NCBI RefSeq assembly: GCF_015751905.1 | Contig: NZ_JADOUF010000001.1 | Span: 7,502,001 to 7,566,000, forward strand | DNA: 64,000 nt | Reading direction: 5' to 3' | Source of the DNA: Longispora fulva | GTDB lineage: Bacteria; Actinomycetota; Actinomycetes; Mycobacteriales; Micromonosporaceae | The notes under the pieces: model-generated | Told to the model about the DNA's origin: nothing | What the model saw: only the letters and a program-made list of their open reading frames with translations | Databases searched by the model: none | Made by a program: the position numbers and the translations under genes | Part shown: one piece after another, positions 18,367 to 25,422 of the stretch | How the letters are laid out: every line of letters begins with the position of its first letter | How positions within the stretch are numbered: the stretch's first letter is position 1

Positions 18367-19665
18367 TCAGGCGGCTTCCGCCGGTTCCCCGACCGGGGCC
18401 GGGGACTCGGCGTCGGGCCGCTCCGCCGGTTGCCGCACGTGCCCCCAGAGGATGACGGCGACGAGCACCCCGGCGAGGAACCAGCTGAACGCCTGCACCG
18501 TCAGGATGTTCACCACGCCGAGCCGGTCGGTGAACGCCCCGGCCAGGCCGGCCCCGACGAGCGACCCCGCGGCCATCAGCACCCCGATCACCGCGAACAC
18601 CCGGCCCATGAACGCGTCGGGCGTCTCCTGCTGGATGATCGTCATCAGGGCCGCCATCGCCACGGCCGCCGGCACGCCGACCAGTACCCACAGGCCGATC
18701 TGCGGCGCCATCGACGGGGTGAACCGGGGCAGGGTGAAGATCGCCAGGTCGACCAGGCCGAAGACCATCAGGCCGACGATCAGGAGCCGCAGCGGTGTCC
18801 AGCGCGCGGCGAACCAGCCGCCGGCCAACCCGCCGAGGATGCCGCCGACCGCCTGAGAGGACATCAGCCAGCCGAACTCCTGGGCCCCGCCGTGCAGGCC
18901 CACGTCGACGAAGATGGCGAACGTCGACATCATGATGCCCTCGCCGATCGCGCCGATGGTGAGCACGAGGAGCAGGACGCTGAGTACCCGGCTGCGGCGG
19001 ATCAGGGCGAGTCCGCCGGTGAACTCCCGGCCGAAGTGCCGTTCCTCGGGCGCGCCGGTCGCGCTGTCGACGACGGCGTCCGCGCGGTGCCGGCCAGGGA
19101 TGGCGGCGACCAGGGCGGCGGCGACCAGGAACGAGGCTCCGTTGATCAGGGCCGAGCCGCCCAGGCCCAGGTAGGCCGCCGACAGGCCGCCGAGCGCCGG
19201 ACCGACCAGGCGGGCGAGGTTGTTGTTGAGCGCGTTCATCGCGTTGGCCGCCGTCAGGTCGCCGGAGTCCACGAGGCGGGGGAGCATCGCCCCCTCGGCG
19301 GGCTGGGTGAACTGGCCGATGACGCCCTGGAGGAAGACGACGCAGTACACGATCGGCACCGCCCTGGCGTTGTGCACCAGGGTCAGCGGGACCATGGCCG
19401 CCGCCTGGAGCAGGTTGCCCACGATCATGACGGTCTTGCGGTCCCAGCGGTCCACGAACACCCCGGCGACCGTGCCGAACAGGAGCCGGGCCGTCACGCT
19501 CGCCACCACCGAGCCGGCCATCGCGGCCGGGGAACCGGTCAGCTTGAGCACGTAGATCGGCAGCGCGACCATGAGCAGCCAGTCGCCGGTGAACGAGATC
19601 AGCCCGGAGGTCCAGAGCAGGGCGAAGCCGCGCCGCCGGAACAGGGAGAGGGAACCCTTTTGCAT
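18367..19665 (-). CDS. Major facilitator superfamily exporter
   Basis: A 432-residue protein with 12 predicted membrane helices. The loop DRWDRKTVMIVGN is the MFS motif A (G-x3-D-R/K-x-G/R-R/K form) between helices 2 and 3. Overall pattern fits the MFS_3/EntS-like group that exports siderophores or drugs. The C-terminus is a Pro/Glu/Ala tail. ATG 19665 lies next to a palindrome at 19676-19696 that may bind a repressor, but no regulator gene is adjacent. Substrate unknown. Confidence 0.88.
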   Translation of the reverse strand: MQKGSLSLFRRRGFALLWTSGLISFTGDWLLMVALPIYVLKLTGSPAAMAGSVVASVTARLLFGTVAGVFVDRWDRKTVMIVGNLLQAAAMVPLTLVHNARAVPIVYCVVFLQGVIGQFTQPAEGAMLPRLVDSGDLTAANAMNALNNNLARLVGPALGGLSAAYLGLGGSALINGASFLVAAALVAAIPGRHRADAVVDSATGAPEERHFGREFTGGLALIRRSRVLSVLLLVLTIGAIGEGIMMSTFAIFVDVGLHGGAQEFGWLMSSQAVGGILGGLAGGWFAARWTPLRLLIVGLMVFGLVDLAIFTLPRFTPSMAPQIGLWVLVGVPAAVAMAALMTIIQQETPDAFMGRVFAVIGVLMAAGSLVGAGLAGAFTDRLGVVNILTVQAFSWFLAGVLVAVILWGHVRQPAERPDAESPAPVGEPAEAA

Positions 19666-19700
19666 GGCGTCATCGTGACACCATCATCTGATGTCATGCA
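19661..19700. promoter_or_regulatory. Nested palindromes over the MFS gene start
   Basis: An inner imperfect palindrome, TGACACCA ... TGATGTCA with a 5-base centre (19676-19696), sits within an outer pair TGCATGGCGTCA and TGATGTCATGCA (19661-19672 and 19689-19700, 10 of 12 matching). They cover the start codon and the region where the promoter should be. The inner site has the size of a MarR or PadR operator; this is inference. Confidence 0.45.
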
Positions 19701-19745
19701 AGCCCCTCTTTGGCGTCAGTCCTTGTCGCTATGACGTCAGGTGTG

Positions 19746-20537
19746 TCACCCGTCCCGTCGGCTGGTCCAGCGGAAGGTCAACATGCACAGGGCGAGGCCG
19801 ATCACGACCCACGCGGCCAGGACCAGCGCCACCCGGCCCAGTTCCCAGCTGCCGGCCGGTTCGAACGCCGCCTGGGACTCGGGCAGGAACACCGACCGCA
19901 TGCCCTGACACATCCACTTCAGCGGGAACAGCGCCGCGACCTGCTGCATCCAGCCGGGCAGGGAGGTGAAGACGAAGTACACCCCGGAGATGAACTGGAA
20001 CACCAGCGCGATCGGGGTCACCACCGCCGATGCCCCGCGACCCGTGCTGACCAGCGACGACGCGGCGATCCCCAGCAGGGTGCACCCGGTGATGCCGAGG
20101 ACGAAGACCCAGGCGAAGGTCAGCCACCTCGCGGGGTCGGTCGGCAGGGTGACGCCGATGAACAGCACCGCGTAGGCCAGCAGCAGCGCGGTGCAGATCG
20201 CGCCGATCGCGAGGACCATCAGGATCTTGCCTATGAAGTACGAGGCCTTGGGCATCGGCGTGCCGGCCAGCCGCTTCAGGACGCCCCGGTCGCGTTCCAT
20301 CGGGATCTGCATGCCGAGCCCCTGGAACCCGGTCGCCAGCAGCCCCGCGGCGATCATGCCGGTCACGATGTACTGGCTGTAGCGGACGCCGGAGGCGAGG
20401 CTCCCCGGGTAGATCAGGCTGAAGATCGTCACCATGACGATCGGGAACGCGAGGGTGAACACCACGGACTCGCGACTGCGGAGGAACTGCTTGATCTCCA
20501 GCCGGCCCCGGCGCACCCCGAGGACTATGACCCTCAT
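19746..20537 (-). CDS. ABC-2 type transporter permease
   Basis: A 263-residue permease with six membrane helices. GMQIPMERDRGVLKRLAGTPMPK is the conserved cytoplasmic coupling region of ABC-2 proteins. ATG 20537 overlaps the ATPase stop by four bases (ATGA). This is the second DrrAB-like exporter in the window; it is not closely similar to the one at 11402-13155. Substrate unknown. Confidence 0.89.
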   Translation of the reverse strand: MRVIVLGVRRGRLEIKQFLRSRESVVFTLAFPIVMVTIFSLIYPGSLASGVRYSQYIVTGMIAAGLLATGFQGLGMQIPMERDRGVLKRLAGTPMPKASYFIGKILMVLAIGAICTALLLAYAVLFIGVTLPTDPARWLTFAWVFVLGITGCTLLGIAASSLVSTGRGASAVVTPIALVFQFISGVYFVFTSLPGWMQQVAALFPLKWMCQGMRSVFLPESQAAFEPAGSWELGRVALVLAAWVVIGLALCMLTFRWTSRRDG

Positions 20538-21484
20538 GCTTGACCTTCCTGGTCGCTCAGTCTCTCGGCAAAGGGCGCCTCGAGCCTTCGCTCGAAGATC
20601 ATCTCCAGGTACACGTCTTCCAGCGTCGGCCGGGTCACGGTCAGCCGCGGGATCTCCCCGCCCAGCTCGGCGGCCAGCGCTGTCACGAACGCCGTCGGCT
20701 CGGCCGTCTCCGCGCTGCGCGGCCCGTCCGGGGTGCTCCACCGCACGGTCGCCGGCCGGTTGGCGCGGTCGCCGAGGGCCGCCGGGGTGTCCACGGCCAC
20801 GAGCCGGCCGGCGCTGATCACGCCCACCCGGTCGGCGAGGGCCTCGGCCTCCTCCAGGTAGTGCGTGGTCAGCACGATGGTCGTACCGGTCTCGGCCAGG
20901 CCGCGGATCAGGCCCCAGAACTCCTGCCGGGCCTGCGGGTCGAAGCCCGTGGTCGGCTCGTCCAGGAAAAGCAGCTCCGGCCGGCCGATGACGCCGAGGG
21001 CCACGTCGAGCCGGCGGCGCTGGCCGCCCGACAGGGTGCGGGCCCGGGCCCGGCGTTTGTCCGCCAGCCCGACGAGTTCGATGAGTTTGTTTGGATCATC
21101 CGGGTTCGGGTAGTAACCGGAGAAGTGTCGGACGACCTCCTCGACGGTCAGTTCCTCGAACTCGCCGGTGCTCTGCAACACCACCCCGATCCGGGCCCGC
21201 CACGCGGCGGTCGGCCGGGCCGGGTCGACCCCGAGCACGCTGACCTGGCCGGCGTCGCGTTGCCGGAACCCTTCGAGGATTTCGACCGTGGTGGTCTTCC
21301 CCGCGCCGTTCGGCCCCAGAAGGGCGAAGATCTCGCCGGTGAGGACCGTCAGGTCGAGGCCGTCGACGGCGGCGAGTCGGGGGCCGAGACCGCGCCGGTT
21401 CGACTCACCGGCGGTCGCCGTCGATTTATATGTTTTTCGCAGATCTTGCACATGTATTGCGGCATCAACGAGCACGTCAGACAC
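20534..21484 (-). CDS. ABC transporter ATPase
   Basis: A 316-residue ATPase: Walker A ALLGPNGAGKTTT, signature LSGGQRRRLDVALGV, Walker B LLFLDEPTTGFDP, H-loop LTTHYLEEAEAL. It pairs with the following permease. An insert near residue 25 (TATAGESNRRGLGP) separates the first beta strands. GTG 21484 is chosen because the protein then begins VSDVLVDAAIHVQDLRKTYK, a normal ABC N-terminus; no ribosome binding site is evident, and the upstream frame of 45 codons reads as low-quality sequence. Confidence 0.9.
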   Translation of the reverse strand: MSDVLVDAAIHVQDLRKTYKSTATAGESNRRGLGPRLAAVDGLDLTVLTGEIFALLGPNGAGKTTTVEILEGFRQRDAGQVSVLGVDPARPTAAWRARIGVVLQSTGEFEELTVEEVVRHFSGYYPNPDDPNKLIELVGLADKRRARARTLSGGQRRRLDVALGVIGRPELLFLDEPTTGFDPQARQEFWGLIRGLAETGTTIVLTTHYLEEAEALADRVGVISAGRLVAVDTPAALGDRANRPATVRWSTPDGPRSAETAEPTAFVTALAAELGGEIPRLTVTRPTLEDVYLEMIFERRLEAPFAERLSDQEGQA

Positions 21485-21658
21485 TATGCCTGAACGTCTT
21501 CGTGCTACTTCGGGTGGAGGCGGGAATCGGTTTCCGGGATGACGTGCCTCGGGGATCGCCCTGAGAGAGTTCAAGGGGCAAAGCCGGAGGCGCAACCTTC
21601 GGCGGGCGGTTAGCGTCACCTAGGGGAGCAGCGAAGCGACGGAGATCGGGGGGCGATC

Positions 21659-21970
21659 ATGCTGAGACTGGTAGACGGGGGCGAGCGGGTCACGCTCGTC
21701 GGGCGGTTGGACGGACAGACTGTCGCGGGCATCCGCGAGCAGCTGCACGCCGCGCTCGCCGAGGGACATGGTCCGCTCGTCGTGGAACTCTCGGCGGTGG
21801 ACATCATCGACGCGGCGGGGCTGGGCATGCTCGTCGCCGCTCAGCAGAAGGCTGTCCGGGCCGGGCGTCGGATCGTGCTGCGGGGCACCCCGGCCCGGTT
21901 CGCCCGGCTGTTGCGGGCCACGCGTCTCGACCGCGTTCTGCCGGATGAGCGCGCGCTGTTGGCTGCGTGA
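21659..21970 (+). CDS. STAS-domain protein lacking the phosphorylatable Ser
   Basis: A 103-residue single STAS domain, the fold of anti-anti-sigma factors such as SpoIIAA and RsbV. The conserved loop that normally reads D-S-S-G-L or D-S-A-G-L is DAAGLGMLV here (after VDII), so both positions that could carry the regulatory phosphoserine are Ala. It may be a constitutive partner-binding form or may have another role. A purine-rich site (GGAGATCGGGGGG) precedes ATG 21659. No sigma factor or anti-sigma kinase lies nearby. Confidence 0.8.
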   Translation: MLRLVDGGERVTLVGRLDGQTVAGIREQLHAALAEGHGPLVVELSAVDIIDAAGLGMLVAAQQKAVRAGRRIVLRGTPARFARLLRATRLDRVLPDERALLAA

Positions 21971-21996
21971 CCAGCATCACGGGCGCAGACTTAATT

Positions 21997-22011
21997 ACCG
22001 TTCAGTAGAGT
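21997..22011 (+). promoter_or_regulatory. Leaderless promoter with operator-like motif before the mutase gene
   Basis: TAGAGT (22006-22011) is 6 bases before ATG 22018. Overlapping it is ACCGTTCAGTAG (21997-22008), identical to 16769-16780. Extended by one base, TACCGTTCAGTA fits the imperfect palindrome TACNGNNCNGTA, the size of a TetR-family half-site pair. Confidence 0.55.
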
Positions 22012-22017
22012 TGTGCC

Positions 22018-23964
22018 ATGGCAGACCGTCCCTGGCTGATGCGGACCTACGCGGGGCACTCCTCGCCGGCCCGGAGTAACGAGCTGTTCCGTCGCAACCT
22101 GTCGAAGGGGCAGACCGGGCTCTCGGTCGCCTTCGACCTGCCGACCCAGACGGGGTACGACCCCGACCACGAGCTCGCCCGCGGCGAGGTCGGCCGGGTC
22201 GGCGTCCCCGTCGCGCACCTCGGCGACATGCGGACCCTGTTCGACGGCATCGACCTGTCGGCGGCGAACACGTCGATGACGATCAACGCGCCGGCCATGT
22301 GGCTGTTCGCGCTCTACGTCTCGGCGGCCGGCGGCGACGCCTCGCGCCTGTCGGGCACCACCCAGAACGACATCATCAAGGAATACCTCTCCCGGGGCAC
22401 GCACATCTTCCCGCCCGGCCCGTCGCTGCGGCTCACCGCCGACCTGGTCGCGTGGTCCGTGCGGCACGCGCCCAAGTGGAACCCGATGAACGTCTGCTCG
22501 TACCACCTGCAGGAGGCCGGGGCGACCCCGGTGCAGGAGGTCGCGTTCGCGCTGGCCACCGCGATCGCCATCCTGGACGAGGTGCGGGCCCGCGCCGAGG
22601 TGACCGACTTCGCGGCCGTCGTGCAGCGGATCTCCTTCTTCGTCAACGCCGGGGTGCGGTTCGTCGAGGAGATGTGCAAGATGCGGGCTTTCACCCAGCT
22701 CTGGGATGAGATCACCCGCGACCGGTACGGCATCGAGGACCCCAAGGCCCGCCGCCTGCGCTACGGCGTCCAGGTCAACTCCCTCGGCCTCACCGAGGCC
22801 CAGCCGGAGAACAACGTCGCCCGGATCGTGCTCGAGCTGCTGGGCGTGACCCTGTCCAAGGACGCCCGGGCCCGCGCCGTGCAGCTGCCGGCGTGGAACG
22901 AGGCGCTCGGCCTGCCCCGGCCGTGGGACCAGCAGTGGAGCCTGCGCATCCAGCAGATCCTGGCCTTCGAGTCCGACCTGCTGCACTATGGCGACCTGTT
23001 CGCCGGCTCGCATGTCGTCGAGGCCAAGACGGCGGAGATCGCCGACGGGGCGCGCGCCGAGCTGGACCGGGTGCTGGAGATGGGCGGCGTGGTCGCCGCC
23101 GTGGAGTCCGGGTACCTGAAGAGCGCCCTGGTCTCCTCGCACGCGGAACGCCGCAGGCGGGTCGAGAGCGGCGAGGAGGTCGTCGTCGGCGTCAACAAGT
23201 ACGCCGAGACCGAGCCCAGTCCGCTGACCGCCGCCGGGGCCGCCCCGATCGAGCAGGTCGACCCGGCGGTGGAGGCCGCGGCGATCGCCTCGCTGAAGGA
23301 GTGGCGGCAGGACCGCTCGCAGAGCGCCGTGGACGACGCGCTGGCCGAGCTGCGCCGCGCGTGCCGTACCGACGAGAACCTGGTCGACGTGAGCATCGCC
23401 TGCGCGCTGGCCGGGGTGACCACCGGCGAGTGGGCCCAGGCGCTGCGCGAGGAGTTCGGGGAGTACCGGGCGCCGACCGGCATCGCCGGGGTCTCCGCCG
23501 ACGGCGGCGGTCTCGCCGACGTCCGGGCCAGGGTGGCCGCGACGTCCGCGGAGCTGGGCGGGCGCAAGCTGCGGCTGCTGCTCGGCAAGCCGGGGCTCGA
23601 CGGGCACTCCAACGGCGTCGAGCAGATCGCCGTCCGGGCCCGCGACTGCGGCTTCGAGGTCATCTACCAGGGCATCCGCCTCACCCCGGGCCAGGTGGCG
23701 GCCGCGGCGATCGAGGAGGACGTCGACCTCGTGGGCCTGTCCATCCTGTCCGGTGCGCACCTCCAGGCCGTCGCCGACGTGATGGCGGGGCTCGGCGACG
23801 CGGACATCCCGGTCATCGTCGGCGGCATCATCCCGCCCGAGGACGAGAGGACCCTGCTGGCCACCGGGGTCGCGCGGGTGTTCACCCCGAAGGACTACGC
23901 GCTGACCGAGATCATCAACGAGCTGGTCACCGTGGTTCGCCAGGCGAACAATTTACAGGATTAA
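22018..23964 (+). CDS. meaA: Ethylmalonyl-CoA mutase, MeaA type
   Basis: An adenosylcobalamin-dependent acyl-CoA mutase of 648 aa in one chain. The N-terminal barrel has RTYAGHSSPARSNELFRRNL, GQTGLSVAFDLPTQTGYDPD and NTSMTINAPAMW; the C-terminal B12 domain has GKPGLDGHSNGVEQI (the D-x-H-x2-G cobalt-ligand motif) and GLSILSGAH. Wording such as DGHSNG and the ~650-residue single chain match MeaA/Ecm, which converts ethylmalonyl-CoA to methylsuccinyl-CoA, better than the two-subunit methylmalonyl-CoA mutase. The cofactor could come from the adenosyltransferase at 14431-15009. Crotonyl-CoA carboxylase/reductase is not in the window. Confidence 0.9.
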   Translation: MADRPWLMRTYAGHSSPARSNELFRRNLSKGQTGLSVAFDLPTQTGYDPDHELARGEVGRVGVPVAHLGDMRTLFDGIDLSAANTSMTINAPAMWLFALYVSAAGGDASRLSGTTQNDIIKEYLSRGTHIFPPGPSLRLTADLVAWSVRHAPKWNPMNVCSYHLQEAGATPVQEVAFALATAIAILDEVRARAEVTDFAAVVQRISFFVNAGVRFVEEMCKMRAFTQLWDEITRDRYGIEDPKARRLRYGVQVNSLGLTEAQPENNVARIVLELLGVTLSKDARARAVQLPAWNEALGLPRPWDQQWSLRIQQILAFESDLLHYGDLFAGSHVVEAKTAEIADGARAELDRVLEMGGVVAAVESGYLKSALVSSHAERRRRVESGEEVVVGVNKYAETEPSPLTAAGAAPIEQVDPAVEAAAIASLKEWRQDRSQSAVDDALAELRRACRTDENLVDVSIACALAGVTTGEWAQALREEFGEYRAPTGIAGVSADGGGLADVRARVAATSAELGGRKLRLLLGKPGLDGHSNGVEQIAVRARDCGFEVIYQGIRLTPGQVAAAAIEEDVDLVGLSILSGAHLQAVADVMAGLGDADIPVIVGGIIPPEDERTLLATGVARVFTPKDYALTEIINELVTVVRQANNLQD

Positions 23965-24012
23965 TTCACTCATGCCTGTGGATGGAGACAAGGGCGGGGT
24001 GGATGCCGGAAA

Positions 24013-24657
24013 CTGCGGAAGTATGGTCCTGCGCTAGCTGCCGTCCTGTTCGACCTCGACGGAACACTCGTCGACAGCGAGTCGGTCTGGGACGAGGTCT
24101 TCTGTGAACTCGCCGGTCGGGCACTGCCCGCCGAGCTGCTGAGCCGTACCGACGGGCTCGGGGTGCTGGCCGCCATGCGGCTGATGCACGCCGAGCTGGG
24201 TTGGCCGCTGCGCACCGCCCCCGCCAGTGCCGTCTGGGTCGAGCGCCGCGTCGCCGAGCTGTTGTCCACCGGGACCCGCTGGCGGCCCGGCGCCGTGGAA
24301 CTGTTGGCGGAACTGCGGGCCGCCGGGGTGCCGACCGCGCTGGTCACCGCCACCCGGCGGTGCGTCGTGTCCCGGATCCCGGGGCTGGTCGGCTTCACCG
24401 TGGTGGTGTGCGGCGACGACGTCGCGCAGTCCAAGCCGCACCCGGAGCCGTACCGGGCGGCGATCCGGTCGCTCGGGGTGCCCGCCGGCGGCTGCGTGGC
24501 CGTGGAGGACACCGTGATCGGGGCGACGAGCGCCGCCGGGGCGGGGTGCGCGGTGCTGTTGGCGGCCGAGGAGCCGGTTCCGGGGTACTCGTGGACGGAG
24601 AGTCTGCACGGCGTGGACGCTGAGTACCTGAGGCGACTGCTCCCTCGTCCCGCCTGA
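24013..24657 (+). CDS. HAD-family phosphatase without a standard start codon
   Basis: A beta-phosphoglucomutase/phosphatase-like HAD protein. Motif I AAVLFDLDGTLVDSE begins at 24037, motif II is in LVTATRR, motif III Lys in SKPHPEPYRAA, motif IV VEDTVIGATSAAGAG. The frame is open from the mutase stop (23964) but has no ATG, GTG or TTG before motif I; the first GTG (24163) would remove the catalytic Asp. CTG 24013 is given as a formal start. ATG 24002 is in another frame, so a frameshift or sequence error near 24002-24040 is possible. C-terminal half is intact. Confidence 0.7.
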   Translation: MRKYGPALAAVLFDLDGTLVDSESVWDEVFCELAGRALPAELLSRTDGLGVLAAMRLMHAELGWPLRTAPASAVWVERRVAELLSTGTRWRPGAVELLAELRAAGVPTALVTATRRCVVSRIPGLVGFTVVVCGDDVAQSKPHPEPYRAAIRSLGVPAGGCVAVEDTVIGATSAAGAGCAVLLAAEEPVPGYSWTESLHGVDAEYLRRLLPRPA

Positions 24658-24767
24658 TGGGATGCCCGTGAGTCCGACATGACCGAAGGGCGGGCAGCAT
24701 AGGATCATCTCGCCCGACCGGGTGCGGCCGGGCGTTCCCATGCTAGAAGCAGGATGGACCCTGCCCG

Positions 24768-25331
24768 GTGACGATCGTCCAGGACCCGTGCTCCACGATG
24801 GCCTCGTTGGGGGTCGCCCAGATGGGAGACCCACAACTGAGCAGGTTCGCCCGGCGACTCACGTTACCGGCGGAGCGATCCGTGGCGGAACGGGTCGAGG
24901 AGGCACTCCTGCTGGCCGCCGAGCGGGTCCAGCACCACCACCCGTTCGCCAACGGGCTCGGGGTCGCGGCCAACCAGCTCGGGTACGCCGAGTCCGTCGC
25001 CGTCGTCCGCCCGCGCGATGGAGGCTACCTGACCTTCTTCAACCCCCGGATCATCGAGCGCTCGGTGGAGCACGACGAGCAGTACGAGGGGTGCCTGAGC
25101 TTCTTCGACGTCCGGGGTCTCGTGCCGCGCCCGCTGCGGATCGTCGTCGCGCACACCGGCATCGACGGGGTGGAGCGCAAGTCGGAGTTCACGGCCGGCC
25201 TGGCCCGGCTCGTCGGGCACGAGCTCGACCACCTGGAGGGCCGGCTGTACACGGCCCACATGCGCACGCCCCTGATGCCCGTGGAGGAGTACCTCCGGAT
25301 CCGCAAGGACTGGGACTACGGGCAGAGCTAG
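24768..25331 (+). CDS. def: Peptide deformylase
   Basis: Removes the formyl group from the N-terminal Met of new proteins; a metal enzyme. All three signature motifs are present: GLGVAANQLG (motif 1), EGCLSF (metal-binding Cys) and HELDHLEG (two metal His and catalytic Glu). Length 187 aa is normal. GTG 24768 has AGGATGG about 10 bases upstream; an internal ATG at 24798 (MASLGVAQMGDP) would also give a complete enzyme. Convergent with the secreted protein gene. Confidence 0.93.
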   Translation: MTIVQDPCSTMASLGVAQMGDPQLSRFARRLTLPAERSVAERVEEALLLAAERVQHHHPFANGLGVAANQLGYAESVAVVRPRDGGYLTFFNPRIIERSVEHDEQYEGCLSFFDVRGLVPRPLRIVVAHTGIDGVERKSEFTAGLARLVGHELDHLEGRLYTAHMRTPLMPVEEYLRIRKDWDYGQS

Positions 25332-25364
25332 CGGTGCCGGGGGCGGCCCGGCCCCCGGCACCGC
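25331..25364 (+). terminator. Hairpin terminator after peptide deformylase
   Basis: A perfect 14-bp stem (25331-25344 with 25351-25364), loop 6 bases, starting at the last base of the stop codon. Being symmetrical, it could act in both directions between convergent genes. Confidence 0.75.
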
Positions 25365-25383
25365 GTCCTCCTCGAGGACGTGA

Positions 25384-25414
25384 GTTCCGCGGCCGGGGTG
25401 GCCGGCCGCGGAAC
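25384..25414 (-). terminator. Hairpin terminator of the secreted protein gene
   Basis: A perfect 13-bp stem (25384-25396 with 25402-25414) and a 5-base loop, 8 bases beyond the minus-strand stop at 25423. It forms a pair with the hairpin at 25331-25364. Confidence 0.7.
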
Positions 25415-25422
25415 CTCCGTGG

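Noticed and set aside
16670-18691. A 673-codon minus-strand frame over the dehydrogenase gene
   Set aside because: Overlaps clear genes on the plus strand and the MFS gene in another frame; no family pattern.
22018-23964. Methylmalonyl-CoA mutase large subunit
   Set aside because: The single 648-residue chain with its own B12 domain and MeaA-specific wording fits ethylmalonyl-CoA mutase better; there is no small-subunit gene beside it.
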